This document shows, in pieces, positions 8,213-18,939 of a stretch of DNA of 64,000 nucleotides. Origin of the DNA: Selenomonadales bacterium 4137-cl (GTDB taxonomy: Bacteria > Bacillota > Negativicutes > Sporomusales > UBA7701); contig JAUOZS010000001.1 of NCBI GenBank assembly GCA_032334055.1, forward strand, positions 3,372,001-3,436,000, written 5' to 3'. Positions within the stretch are counted from its first letter, which is position 1, and every line of letters begins with the position of its first letter. The notes beneath the pieces were generated by a model. The model did not search any database and was not told the origin of the DNA. It worked only from the letters and a program-made list of their open reading frames with translations. A program made the translations under genes and the position numbers.

Positions 8213-8366
8213 TTGATCATCCTCCCGCTGTAGTACTATAGATGGAAAAGTTCGGTAAAAAAGACCATTTCCCTGCCGCCGCCGCGGAAAATGCGCTGAC
8301 TTGAGCTTGAGGCGGGATAGCCCGTCTGCCGCCGGCTTATATTAATCTCAAAGGAGGTCGTAAACC

Positions 8367-8753
8367 ATGCCCGAGGAACGAACCATCATCGCCAGTTTCC
8401 CCTCCAGCAGCAAAGCGCGGACAACCGCGGACGCCCTCGCCGCCGCCGGACTCGCCGATGTTCACATCCGCCGGAACAGCCGCTATGGCGTCTCCCAAGA
8501 CCCGTATATCAACGACCCCATTTCCCACCAAGCCGAATCCCTAGCCAGCCTCGTCCTTTTTTCCACAAACTCGCCCAACGACGAAAACCAGGCCACTAAG
8601 GTGCTGATGGACGCCGACCCCTCGGTGAGCGGCATGAGCGCCCGCGGCTACGGCATGGCAGGGGGCGCCGCCTTTACACTGGTGGCTTTTGTTCCCGAAC
8701 CGCGGGTGGACGAGGCGGTTGGCATTATCAAGGCTAACGGCGGCGATGTTTAG
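8367..8753 (+). CDS. Small conserved-looking protein of unknown function
   Basis: 128 aa; ATG 8367 follows AAAGGAGG at 9 bases. Soluble, with no signal peptide. The N-terminus reads as an alpha/beta start (RTIIASFPSSSKARTTADAL, LADVHIRR) and the C-terminus as VDEAVGIIKANGGDV, giving an overall ferredoxin-like or heavy-metal-associated-like beta-alpha-beta feel, with a Gly/Ala-rich segment (GYGMAGGAAFTLVAF) between. I do not recognise a family. Together with the short gene at 8815 it forms a small plus-strand unit between two minus-strand blocks. Confidence 0.7.
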   Translation: MPEERTIIASFPSSSKARTTADALAAAGLADVHIRRNSRYGVSQDPYINDPISHQAESLASLVLFSTNSPNDENQATKVLMDADPSVSGMSARGYGMAGGAAFTLVAFVPEPRVDEAVGIIKANGGDV

Positions 8754-8814
8754 GCGCGAGCCCGGACAGCGCGTCCGCACCAGTCGACGCTGAGAAACAT
8801 AACTAGAGCAGGGG

Positions 8815-8982
8815 GTGTTTTCCATCAATAAACCATCGATCAACCAAGACTACGGGCCCAACAATCCTGAACCGCTGGCCATGAAAGACTCGGCCATGGT
8901 GCGCGACCCTGTACGGGATTCCCTGCACGCCGCGCTTGAATACATCGACGGCCCTATGAACGCAACGACACCCGAGTCCTGA
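8815..8982 (+). CDS. Short protein, 55 aa, unusual start
   Basis: Open frame of 56 codons from GTG 8815 to TGA 8980-8982, hydrophilic (KPSINQDYGPNNPEPLAMK, VRDPVRDSLHAALEYIDG). The strong purine run AGGGGGTG (8809-8817) overlaps the GTG. It is well spaced (about 6 bases) from an in-frame ATC at 8824, so the true start may be the rare ATC. An in-frame ATG lies further down (AMKDS). Placed 61 bases after the preceding plus-strand gene. Function unknown. Confidence 0.5.
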   Translation: MFSINKPSINQDYGPNNPEPLAMKDSAMVRDPVRDSLHAALEYIDGPMNATTPES

Positions 8983-8993
8983 TAACGTGGGCG

Positions 8994-9038
8994 GGCGGAA
9001 GGGGGCGCCACCGCCGCCCTCCCTTTATCTTCTTCGAC
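8994..9038 (+). terminator. Probable terminator of the 8367-8982 unit
   Basis: Imperfect GC hairpin between GGAAGGGGGCG (8998-9008) and CGCCGCCCTCCC (about 9012-9023) followed by TTTATCTTCTTC. Confidence 0.45.
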
Positions 9039-9183
9039 AAATCACGACAAAAAATTTCTGGAAAATAATTTCTTGCTGAGTAATCTTTTTAAGACAAATT
9101 TTGCAGGATTTATGACGATTTTGGCGAATAATAGCTCTTACCAACAAATAACTGCCACTACTCGGACAGAAGGAGGGAAGAAG

Positions 9184-9630
9184 GTGTACGAACCGGTCCG
9201 CGGCCCATCCAGGGTTGCCAGGCTTAAAAAACGTAAAGACGGCGGCAAGCTCCGCTTCTGCGGCAAAGCGGTTTTCAGCCTGACGGTCGCCCTCGTTCTG
9301 ACACTGATGATTCCTGCCGTCCCCGACCTTCACAACCCCTTCGCCCCCGGAATTTTTTCCGCATCAGGCCACCAACAGCCGCCGCCATCGCCGCCGAAGA
9401 CCGAATACGCGATCGTGTACATAAGCGGCGCCGTCACCAACCCCGGAGTGGTAAAGGTCCCGGTCGGAACCACGACGGGCGATATCGTCAAACTGGCAGG
9501 CGGATTAGCCGCCGGAGCCGACAACGGCAAGCTCGAACTGATGAAACCCGTCCAAGACGGAATGCACATCCATATCAATAAGACGACAACTCCAGCCAAA
9601 GCTGCTTTAACTCAGGCAAAGAAAAGATAA
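9184..9630 (+). CDS. ComEA-like SLBB-domain protein lacking the DNA-binding HhH domain
   Basis: 148 aa from GTG 9184, chosen because AAGGAGGG lies 5-7 bases upstream; the longer frame from 9073 has no site. A basic N-terminus (RVARLKKRKDGGKLRF) precedes one membrane helix (AVFSLTVALVLTLMIPAV), then a Pro-rich linker (QPPPSPPK). An SLBB domain follows: IVYISGAVTNPGVVKVPVG, TTGDIVKLAGGL, LMKPVQDGMHIHI. This matches the N-terminal half of competence protein ComEA, but the helix-hairpin-helix DNA-binding half is absent and replaced by a short Lys/Thr-rich tail. DNA uptake is therefore doubtful; envelope sugar or polymer binding by SLBB is an alternative. Confidence 0.75.
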   Translation: MYEPVRGPSRVARLKKRKDGGKLRFCGKAVFSLTVALVLTLMIPAVPDLHNPFAPGIFSASGHQQPPPSPPKTEYAIVYISGAVTNPGVVKVPVGTTTGDIVKLAGGLAAGADNGKLELMKPVQDGMHIHINKTTTPAKAALTQAKKR

Positions 9631-9667
9631 GAACGGATAGGCGTTGAGCCGATCCGTTCTTTTTTTC
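9629..9667 (+). terminator. Terminator
   Basis: GAACGGAT (9631-9638) / ATCCGTTC (9652-9659) followed by TTTTTTT, starting at the stop of the SLBB gene. Confidence 0.9.
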
Positions 9668-9669
9668 GG

Positions 9670-10617
9670 CTACAACCGCCCCGACAGCCACAGGAACTGG
9701 AGCGGATACACCACGAGCAAGTATACGGCGGTCGTGAGCACGAAGGAGGCCATGGTAATGTGAACGTTGAGACGGTGAAGCTTGACGGCGACAACCGACA
9801 GAATTGCGGTGGGGGTGCTGGCCGTAATCAGCAGAGTGTTGACCGCCACCGGGTCGCTGAGCACCAGCGAGCCGATGGCATACGACAGGACGGGTGTGAT
9901 TACGAATTTGATGATATTCAGATCGAGGATGCTCAGCCAATACTGCCGCATTTCCCGGAAATCGACGGAGTAGCCCACCGGGATGAGCTGCATCCAGGCG
10001 CCGATATGGACGAGAGGATCGAAGACCGCGCCCGCCCACGCCGGCCTGGGGATACCGCTGTAATAAAGCCACGCACCGACCAATAGCCCGAGGGCGGGAA
10101 GTTGGTTGCGGCTAAAGATGACCGACGCCACCGAGATTCCCGCTCCCCCCCACCGGCCGCCCTGGGCGTACCAGCCGGCGAGCGGAAAGCAGAATAGGAA
10201 GAGGTACAGCGTGGCTAGCAGGGTGATCAGCTGCACGTAGGCAAAGCCGGTCTCGCCATAGATGATGAACGCCGACACTCCCCCGAGGGTTAGGGTGTTG
10301 GACATCATCGCCGACATGACATAACTGCCCTGGTCGAGGCTGCTGGCGTATTTGGCCTTGGCGCGGAAGAAAGCAAGCGCACCGGGAATTACGCTCAGCA
10401 CAACCCCCAGAACGGGCAGCCAGATCAGTTCCGCGTCCAGCCGCGTAGCCCAGAAACCGAGAAACGCGAGGACGGGGTAGACAAACATGATTCCCCAGGT
10501 CATCATCCGCTGGAAGAATTCGTCGTCGAATTTCGTCTGCCGGCGGCACATGTAGCCGACCGCCAGCGGCAGCAGCAAATCGAAAAAGAAATATATTATT
10601 TTCGAGCCGATATCCAT
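9670..10617 (-). CDS. AEC (auxin efflux carrier) family transporter
   Basis: 315 aa, about ten hydrophobic helices over the whole length, e.g. KIIYFFFDLLLPLAVGYM, LIWLPVLGVVLSVIPGALAF and MASFVLTTAVYLLVVYPLQ. The arrangement is of the AEC/MleP type: an N-terminal half ending in SAMMSNTLTLGGVSAFIIYG (asparagine in the helix break) and a C-terminal half with TLLITASTPTAILSVVAVKL. The family exports or exchanges carboxylates such as malate. The substrate cannot be named here. The frame is convergent with the SLBB gene; no partner gene is adjacent. Confidence 0.85.
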   Translation of the reverse strand: MDIGSKIIYFFFDLLLPLAVGYMCRRQTKFDDEFFQRMMTWGIMFVYPVLAFLGFWATRLDAELIWLPVLGVVLSVIPGALAFFRAKAKYASSLDQGSYVMSAMMSNTLTLGGVSAFIIYGETGFAYVQLITLLATLYLFLFCFPLAGWYAQGGRWGGAGISVASVIFSRNQLPALGLLVGAWLYYSGIPRPAWAGAVFDPLVHIGAWMQLIPVGYSVDFREMRQYWLSILDLNIIKFVITPVLSYAIGSLVLSDPVAVNTLLITASTPTAILSVVAVKLHRLNVHITMASFVLTTAVYLLVVYPLQFLWLSGRL

Positions 10618-10692
10618 ACGGGCGAAAAATCCCCTTCCCGGACCACCATGTTAACCCGTTCCCAGCGGTGAGCCGCCAGTCCCGGCGTGCGT

Positions 10693-10920
10693 CTAGCCTT
10701 CTCGTTCGCGCAGGCTGGCAATGATTTCTTCGATCTCCGCCCTGTGTTCGGGCGGCGCGTAGACCGCTCCCCAGCCCTTCTGGGTCTGGAACAGGCCGTC
10801 GTAGGCGACATCATGATACGACTTGAGGACATGAGGTATCCGGCGTTCGGCGAGAATCTCCCCCAACAATTGCGCCTCGAACTGGTTTTCAACGACTGCG
10901 ATCTTCTCGTAGCTTTCCAT
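10693..10920 (-). CDS. Small DUF2007-like protein
   Basis: 75 aa from ATG 10920, with AAAGGGGG 7 bases upstream; a longer frame to 10983 has no site. The sequence (KIAVVENQFEAQLLGEIL, ERRIPHVLKSYHD, WGAVYAPPEHRAEIEEII) fits the small signal-transducing DUF2007 fold, which resembles a PII-like ferredoxin fold and starts with a strand and a helix that read 'inspect which copy of a region'. The role in the cell is unknown. Monocistronic, 77 bases from the AEC gene. Confidence 0.65.
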   Translation of the reverse strand: MESYEKIAVVENQFEAQLLGEILAERRIPHVLKSYHDVAYDGLFQTQKGWGAVYAPPEHRAEIEEIIASLREREG

Positions 10921-10983
10921 CCGCCAACCCCCTTTGCGTATGGTTACATTATACCAGACCAGCGGCGGAAAAAAACCGGGCAA

Positions 10984-11012
10984 AGGAAAAGCCCGCCTGG
11001 ATGGGCGGGCTT
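10984..11012 (-). terminator. Terminator of NlpC/P60 gene
   Basis: AAGCCCGCC (10989-10997) / GGCGGGCTT (11004-11012), followed on the minus strand by TTCC after the paired TTs. Confidence 0.8.
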
Positions 11013-11056
11013 GGGGAGAGCGGCCGGACCGCTAAGCGAAGCTTGCCAACGGCCGA

Positions 11057-11665
11057 CTAGTAGCGGCGGGCGCCGATATACCGCTCTGTGTAGTACGCCT
11101 CGTCGAGCTTTGAAACGGTAACCTTTTTAGCCCCCGAGCTGGCGTGGAGGAACTTGCCGTCGCCCATGTAGAAGCCGACATGGGAAGCGCCTGGCTTGTA
11201 GGTGGTGAAGAAGACCAGGTCGCCAGCCTGCAGCTTGTCCTTAGCGACCGGCGAACCGGCGGCGAATTGCTCGGCGGCGGTACGGGGAATAGTGACGCCG
11301 TTCTGCTTCATGACGTACTGCGTGAAGCCGGAGCAGTCAAAGCCTGCCGGAGTCTCACCGCCCCAGACGTACGGGACGCCCATATACTTCTGGCCTGTAG
11401 CGATGATCGCGTTAGGATTCGCGCTCGGTGCCGCCGGAGTCGTGCTGAGGCCGAGAACCTTGCCGATATCCGTGTCACTCCCGGAACCGCCCAGCAACTT
11501 ACCGAACAGCAGCCCGAGCAGGATGTTGAACAGCCCGCTGCCGCCGCTATCACCGCCCAGCAGGTCGGAAAGCGCCGCGGCATGAACGACGGTAGCCGGG
11601 GCAAAGAGAGTGAAACTCATTGTCAGCAACAGGAGCAGGACAACGGAAAGCTTGTGACGGTGCAT
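11057..11665 (-). CDS. Secreted NlpC/P60 cell-wall endopeptidase
   Basis: 202 aa. A signal peptide (LSVVLLLLLTMSFTLFAPA, cleavage near VVHAA) is followed by a Gly/Leu-rich linker (residues 35-72, LLGGDSGGSGLFNILLGLLF). The C-terminal NlpC/P60 domain starts at about 85. Catalytic residues are visible: Cys111 in GFDCSGFTQYV, His162 in GASHVGFYMG and His174 in FLHASSG. The family cleaves the D-Glu-diaminopimelate bond in peptide stems. There is no SH3 or LysM targeting domain, and the Gly/Leu linker is unusual. Its own promoter and terminator make it a single-gene unit. Confidence 0.93.
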   Translation of the reverse strand: MHRHKLSVVLLLLLTMSFTLFAPATVVHAAALSDLLGGDSGGSGLFNILLGLLFGKLLGGSGSDTDIGKVLGLSTTPAAPSANPNAIIATGQKYMGVPYVWGGETPAGFDCSGFTQYVMKQNGVTIPRTAAEQFAAGSPVAKDKLQAGDLVFFTTYKPGASHVGFYMGDGKFLHASSGAKKVTVSKLDEAYYTERYIGARRY

Positions 11666-11718
11666 ATCCCGACCCCTCTTTTCTATGCAAGATTAGACCG
11701 GCCGTGCCGGCAGCACTC

Positions 11719-11748
11719 ATTATAGCACATGTAAATATATTATGTAAA
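11719..11748 (-). promoter_or_regulatory. Sigma-A promoter of the NlpC/P60 gene
   Basis: Minus strand TTTACA (11743-11748), 18-base spacer, TATAAT (11719-11724), about 55 bases before the start codon. Confidence 0.75.
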
Positions 11749-11761
11749 TCTATTCGCCACA

Positions 11762-11800
11762 AACAAAGCCCGCCTTCCGCCCAAGGGTAAAGCGGGCTTT
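11762..11800 (-). terminator. Terminator of the HD-GYP gene
   Basis: AAAGCCCGC (11765-11773) / GCGGGCTTT (11792-11800), followed on the minus strand by GTTTG. Confidence 0.7.
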
Positions 11801-11869
11801 GACACGCTCATTTGTACTTGCACGCCCGGCCGTTCAGAACGCCGCGGATGGGGTATTGTCAACGGCCGA

Positions 11870-12937
11870 TTACGCCTGGAGGCAGCGGACGATTTTTTGC
11901 TCGGCATGCTCTCCCAACTGAATGCATTCGCCGTCAGATGTCCTGACAGTGAGCCGGTCCCACGAGATCCAGTCCATAAAGATCACTTCCGCCAGCCGGC
12001 CGTCGCTCAGTTCTACTGTCGTACCGACGAAGTAATCCTTGAGATTATTGAGGAAGATCGTGCACATCGAGGCGTCCAGCTTGTCGAACATATTCTCGAA
12101 CAGTGTTTTGATGACATGGAAGGGGGTCATCTTCAAGCGGTAAATCCTGTCTGAGGTCATGGCGTCATATATGTCGCTGATGGCGATGATCCGGGCGCTC
12201 GGCAGAATGTTGCCCCCTCGCAGACCCCGCGGGTAGCCGCTGCCGTCGAGGCGTTCGTGATGCTGCCACACGCCGGCGAGAACGTCCCCGGCGAGCACCT
12301 TGGCCTTTTTCAGCATCTCGTAGCCGTATGCTGAGTGCTTCTGCATCACTTCCATCTCGGCCGGCGTAAGCTGGCCGGGCTTATTGAGGATTTCCAGCGG
12401 CACCATCGCCTTGCCGACATCGTGCAGCAGCCCGGCCAGCACCATGTCGCGCATACGTTCGCCGTCGTCTCCCAACCAGCGGCTCAGCACGCCGGAGATG
12501 ATAGCCACGTTCACCGAATGCTGAAAGGTATAGTTGTCGACGTCGCGCAGCGAATGGAGGTACCCCAGCGCCCCGGGCGTCGCCGTCAGGGTAAGGAGGG
12601 CGTTTTCCGACAAGTGCTGCATCTTTTTCAGGGGCACTTCCTCAAAGTAGCGTATCTGGTCGAAGGCGTCCCTGACCATGGAGACGGTCTCTTCATACTT
12701 GGCGTTGAACAGCATGCGCTCCGACAGCCGTTTTTCCCTGACCTCATCGCCAACGGCTTCGTCTTCGAGGATAATCGCGCTGTCGAATCCCCACGCGGCC
12801 AGGAGCCTTATTGTCGCTTCGGTAAACACGGTACCGGCGCTGAGCATAACCTTGCCGTCGGCGGATAACGCATCCGTCCCGAGCACCATCCCCGGTTTGA
12901 TCTCACCGACGACATATCTCCTATATTTAAGCGCCAC
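11870..12937 (-). CDS. HD-GYP domain protein (putative c-di-GMP phosphodiesterase)
   Basis: 355 aa; GTG 12937 with AGGGGG upstream. The N-terminal ~100 residues form the DUF3391-like region often found in front of HD-GYP (IKPGMVLGTDALSADGKV). The HD-GYP domain follows, with His140 (FQHSVN), His172-Asp173 in LLHDVGKAMVPLEIL, His201 (KHSAYGYEML), His226-His227 in WQHHERLDGSGYP and the GYP at 234-236, so all metal ligands appear intact. The C-terminal ~60 residues after YFVGTTVELSDGR form a small beta-rich PilZ-like or regulatory tail. Intact HD-GYP domains hydrolyse c-di-GMP. The diguanylate cyclase at 52-53 kb makes this a plausible partner in signalling, though not linked. Confidence 0.93.
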   Translation of the reverse strand: MALKYRRYVVGEIKPGMVLGTDALSADGKVMLSAGTVFTEATIRLLAAWGFDSAIILEDEAVGDEVREKRLSERMLFNAKYEETVSMVRDAFDQIRYFEEVPLKKMQHLSENALLTLTATPGALGYLHSLRDVDNYTFQHSVNVAIISGVLSRWLGDDGERMRDMVLAGLLHDVGKAMVPLEILNKPGQLTPAEMEVMQKHSAYGYEMLKKAKVLAGDVLAGVWQHHERLDGSGYPRGLRGGNILPSARIIAISDIYDAMTSDRIYRLKMTPFHVIKTLFENMFDKLDASMCTIFLNNLKDYFVGTTVELSDGRLAEVIFMDWISWDRLTVRTSDGECIQLGEHAEQKIVRCLQA

Positions 12938-12967
12938 AGGATAGCCCCCTGTTAATCGACTACTAGC

Positions 12968-12996
12968 ATAATCTAATTTTAGTATATTTCTGACAA
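12968..12996 (-). promoter_or_regulatory. Candidate promoter of the HD-GYP gene
   Basis: Minus strand TTGTCA (12991-12996), 17-base spacer, GATTAT (12968-12973); the -10 matches only four of six positions. Confidence 0.35.
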
Positions 12997-13061
12997 TTGC
13001 CGGGCATATCCTTCTTCTTGATTACAAAATCGGCTATAAAATGCCACATTGCGACACCGGC

Positions 13062-16000
13062 TCAATCCGCAGCCGGCCCTCGCCGGTGCCTGGCGGCCAG
13101 GGCACGCAGCCGGGAGGCAAGGTCTCCCTCCCGGTAGCCGGCCGGGCAACGCCACTCCCAGTTGCCGCCGACCGTTCCCGGCCTGTTCATCCGGGCCGTC
13201 CCGTTAAGGCCGAGGATATCCTGCATCGGTACAATAACCAGTGCCGACCGGCAGCTATAGGCCAGCTCCACCATCCGCCAAGAAGCGTCACCCCGGCCGA
13301 GATAGCGGTCGACGCACGCCTGGCCGGCCGCATCGCCGCCGGCCAGCTCCTCGTGCCAACCGCGCACAGTGTCGTTGTCGTGGGTGCCGGTATAAACGAC
13401 GGTGTCAGGGCCGCAGTTAAGCGGCGCAGGGTCGCCCTGCCCGTCGCAGGCGAAGGAGAACTGCAGCACCTTCATGCCGGGAAAGCCGCAGCGCCGCCGG
13501 AGAGCCACAACGTCCGGCGTTATCGTGCCGAGGTCCTCGGCAATAACCGGCAGCTTGCCGAGCCGCCGCTCCAGGGCTGCGAACAGGGAATATCCCGGGC
13601 CTTTGACCCACCTGCCCTGTTCGGCGGTAGCCGCCCCGGCCGGAACGGCCCAGCCGGCGGCGAAGCCCCGGAAGTGGTCGATGCGGACTACGTCCACCAG
13701 GTCAAGCGTGTTGGCGAGGCGATCTTGCCACCAGCGGTAATCCTCTTTGGCCATCTCGCGCCAGTCGTAGAGCGGGTTGCCCCATAGCTGCCCGGTAGCG
13801 CTGAAGTAGTCGGGCGGCACGCCGGCCACGGCCGTCGGGCTGCCGGCGGCGTCAAGGCGAAACAGGCGGCGGTTGGCCCACACGTCGCTCGAAGAATGGG
13901 CGACAAATATGGGCAGGTCGCCGATAATCCTCACGCCGCGCGCGCGGGCATGGCTCCTGAGCGCCCCCCATTGCCGCCGGAAGACATACTGCAGGAAAAC
14001 GTGGTAGTCGATCTCCGCCGCCAGCAAGCAGGCGTAGCGGGTGAGCGCCGCCGCCTCGCGGCCGGCGATGTCGGCCGGCCAACGTTGCCAGCAGGCGTCG
14101 TCGAAATAGCCGGCCAGTGCCATATACAGAGCGTAGTCGTCCAGCCAGGCGGCGTTTGCACGGCGGAAAGAATCGTAGTCCTCGCCGGCGGCGAAGCGGC
14201 CGAAAGCCAAACGGAAAAGCCTCTCCTTATACACCCGGACGGCGCCGTAGTCAACCCGGCCGTCCGCCCCGTCGCCAAGGCCGCTTTTTTCGCGGGCGGC
14301 GGCGACCTCGGCGGCCGTGAGCAGGCCATCGGCCTCCAGCGTATCGATGTCGATAAGCAGCGACTCGGCGGCAAAGGCGGACACGCTTTGGTAGGGGGAA
14401 TTGCCGCGGCCGACGGGGTTTAAAGGCAGTATCTGCCAGTTGTCCTGTCCCGCGGCGGCGAGAAAGTCGACGAAGGCGCGGGCTTCCGCCCCCAGGCCGC
14501 CGATGCCGTGGACGGACGGCAACGAGGTTATGTGGAGGAGTACGCCACACCCGCCCCGTTCCCGGCCGCCGTCGCTCACCAGCACCCGCCCGCCGAAGGG
14601 CTCGAGCGTCAAAGCGCAACAGCCGTCGCCGGCCGCCACCTCAGCCCCGTCGTCGAGAGCATCGAACAACAGGCCGCTATACCTGCCGCCAAAGTCGACC
14701 TCCACCCGCACCGCCCTCTCGCTGCGGTTGAGGAGGACGACGGCGATATCCGCGTCCGGCGGCTGATCGCCTTCCTGCCAGCGAATATAGCCGAACGCGT
14801 CCGGATCAGGGGCGAGGGGCAACCAGCCGCCGCCCTGCAGCACGGGATAGCGGTTACGCACAGCGATGACCCGCCGATACCAGGCCGTAAGGCCGGCGTC
14901 TTCGCGGCCCCAGGGAAAGGTCCGCCGGTTGAGCGGCTCGGCGTAGCCCTCCAGCCCGGCCTCGTCGCCGTAATAGACGCACGGGACGCCGGGGAAGGTC
15001 ATCTGCCAGAGGGCAAGCAGCTTCAGCCGCCGCACCGCCAGCTCCCGTTCGCCGGGCCCCAGACGCTGCCGCCGTTGTTCACTGAAGGCCACGTGTTCGG
15101 GTTCCTCGTAGCCGCCCAGCAGCGTAAGGATGCGCGGCACGTCGTGACTGCCGATGAGGTTGAGCGCGGCGAGGAAATTCTCGCGCGGGTAGTTTTCATA
15201 GAGGCTATACAGTGTCTGCTTTGTCGCTTCCGCATCCTGGCGGCCGAGGAGGAAATCGATCGCGGCGCGACGGAAGGGGTAGTTGGTGGCGGCGTCGAGC
15301 TCGTCGCCGCGAAAATAGCCCCGGAGCTCCCCATAGCTGACCTTGCGGGAGGCGTCCTCCCACACTTCGCCGATAATCACCGCCTCGGGGTCGGTTTCCT
15401 TCGCCGCCCGCCGCAAAGTGCGGATGAATTCGTCCGGCAGCTCGTCGGCGACGTCCAGCCGCCAGCCCTTGGCGCCCAGCCTGAGCCAGCGCCTTACGAC
15501 GCTGTCCTCGCCACGGGCGATAAAGTCCTGGTAGGAAGGCTCGAGTTCGTCGACGGCCGGCAGGGCGTCCACCCCCCACCAGGATTCGTAGTCGTCGGGG
15601 TGGCGGCGGAAACGGTACCAGGGATAGTAGGCGGAGGCGGTCGACTGATAGGCGCCCGGCCCGGGATAGCGGCCCTCTTTGTTGAAATATATGCTGTCGC
15701 TGCCGGTATGGCTGAAGACGCCGTCAAGGATGACGGCCATGCCCAGATCGTCCGCCCGGACGCATAACTCGCGAAAAAGGTCGTTGTCGCCGAACATGGC
15801 GTCGATGCTGGTGTAGTCGGCGGTGTCGTACTTGTGGTTGCTGACCGCCTCGAACACCGGATTGAAGTACAGGGCGCTCACGCCCAGGTCCTTGAGATAT
15901 GTCAGCTTGGCCATCACCCCCGCGAGGTTGCCGCCGAAAAAGTCGTAGGCAAGGATGGCGCCCGTTTCCCGCTCCCGCACATATACGGGGTCATCCCGCC

Positions 16001-16508
16001 AACAAGCGTGGATGAGGCTGCCCGGTTTGGCGTTCTTCACCCGTCCGCCGGGGTTGCCGTTATAGAAGCGGTCGACGAAGATCTGGTAAACGACCGCGTT
16101 CTTGTACCACGCGGGTGCGGCGGCGCCGGGCAGATGGACGGTGATCTGGAAGGACGGCGGCGGCGAGGAATATACCGCCCCGGGGCCGCCCAGCTGGCGC
16201 TCGTTGTTGCCATAGTAATGCTCTTCTTCACCGGCGCGGACGACAAAATAATACCACACCAACCCAGGCTCGCCAGGAGCGGCCAGAGCGGTGCGGTAGT
16301 GTCTTTCGCCGTCGGCTTCGTCGCGCGGCGTCATGGGTATAAGCTCTTCCCCACTGCCTTCGCGCCAGGTACGCAGCAACACCGCATCGACCCGGCGGTC
16401 GGCGGCGACCGCCAGGCTCAGGTCGATGACGGTCCCGCAGGCAACAGCGCCGAAAGGCCTCCGGAACAGGGCGGTATGGGAATCGTGATACAGCCAGTCG
16501 CGCGCCAT
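13062..16508 (-). CDS. GH13 alpha-glucan hydrolase fused to GH77 4-alpha-glucanotransferase
   Basis: 1148 aa from ATG 16508 (GGAGG 8 bases upstream). Residues ~1-125 form an N-terminal beta domain. Residues ~130-640 form a GH13 barrel of the neopullulanase/maltogenic amylase kind: YQIFVDRFYNG, Asp352 nucleophile in GWRLDVADELP, Glu381 acid/base in VIIGEVWED and Asp456 in NLIGSHDVPR. Residues ~651-1148 are a full GH77 (MalQ-type) domain with GVLLHITSLPS, NSPYQSVSAFA, DVVRIDHFRGF (nucleophile Asp), PVIAEDLGTI (acid/base Glu) and YTGTHDNDT. It would first debranch or hydrolyse glycogen limit dextrins, then rebuild chains for the phosphorylase encoded just upstream. The GlgX-MalQ fusions known elsewhere use a different GH13 group, so this pairing may be distinct. 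Confidence 0.9.
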   Translation of the reverse strand: MARDWLYHDSHTALFRRPFGAVACGTVIDLSLAVAADRRVDAVLLRTWREGSGEELIPMTPRDEADGERHYRTALAAPGEPGLVWYYFVVRAGEEEHYYGNNERQLGGPGAVYSSPPPSFQITVHLPGAAAPAWYKNAVVYQIFVDRFYNGNPGGRVKNAKPGSLIHACWRDDPVYVRERETGAILAYDFFGGNLAGVMAKLTYLKDLGVSALYFNPVFEAVSNHKYDTADYTSIDAMFGDNDLFRELCVRADDLGMAVILDGVFSHTGSDSIYFNKEGRYPGPGAYQSTASAYYPWYRFRRHPDDYESWWGVDALPAVDELEPSYQDFIARGEDSVVRRWLRLGAKGWRLDVADELPDEFIRTLRRAAKETDPEAVIIGEVWEDASRKVSYGELRGYFRGDELDAATNYPFRRAAIDFLLGRQDAEATKQTLYSLYENYPRENFLAALNLIGSHDVPRILTLLGGYEEPEHVAFSEQRRQRLGPGERELAVRRLKLLALWQMTFPGVPCVYYGDEAGLEGYAEPLNRRTFPWGREDAGLTAWYRRVIAVRNRYPVLQGGGWLPLAPDPDAFGYIRWQEGDQPPDADIAVVLLNRSERAVRVEVDFGGRYSGLLFDALDDGAEVAAGDGCCALTLEPFGGRVLVSDGGRERGGCGVLLHITSLPSVHGIGGLGAEARAFVDFLAAAGQDNWQILPLNPVGRGNSPYQSVSAFAAESLLIDIDTLEADGLLTAAEVAAAREKSGLGDGADGRVDYGAVRVYKERLFRLAFGRFAAGEDYDSFRRANAAWLDDYALYMALAGYFDDACWQRWPADIAGREAAALTRYACLLAAEIDYHVFLQYVFRRQWGALRSHARARGVRIIGDLPIFVAHSSSDVWANRRLFRLDAAGSPTAVAGVPPDYFSATGQLWGNPLYDWREMAKEDYRWWQDRLANTLDLVDVVRIDHFRGFAAGWAVPAGAATAEQGRWVKGPGYSLFAALERRLGKLPVIAEDLGTITPDVVALRRRCGFPGMKVLQFSFACDGQGDPAPLNCGPDTVVYTGTHDNDTVRGWHEELAGGDAAGQACVDRYLGRGDASWRMVELAYSCRSALVIVPMQDILGLNGTARMNRPGTVGGNWEWRCPAGYREGDLASRLRALAARHRRGPAAD

Positions 16509-16521
16509 CAAACCGCCTCCT

Positions 16522-18938
<2,417 letters not shown>

Positions 18939-18939
<1 letters not shown>

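Noticed and set aside
14508..15767. 419-codon plus-strand frame across the GH13-GH77 gene
   Set aside because: Shadow of a high-GC gene on the opposite strand; no start site and no similarity.
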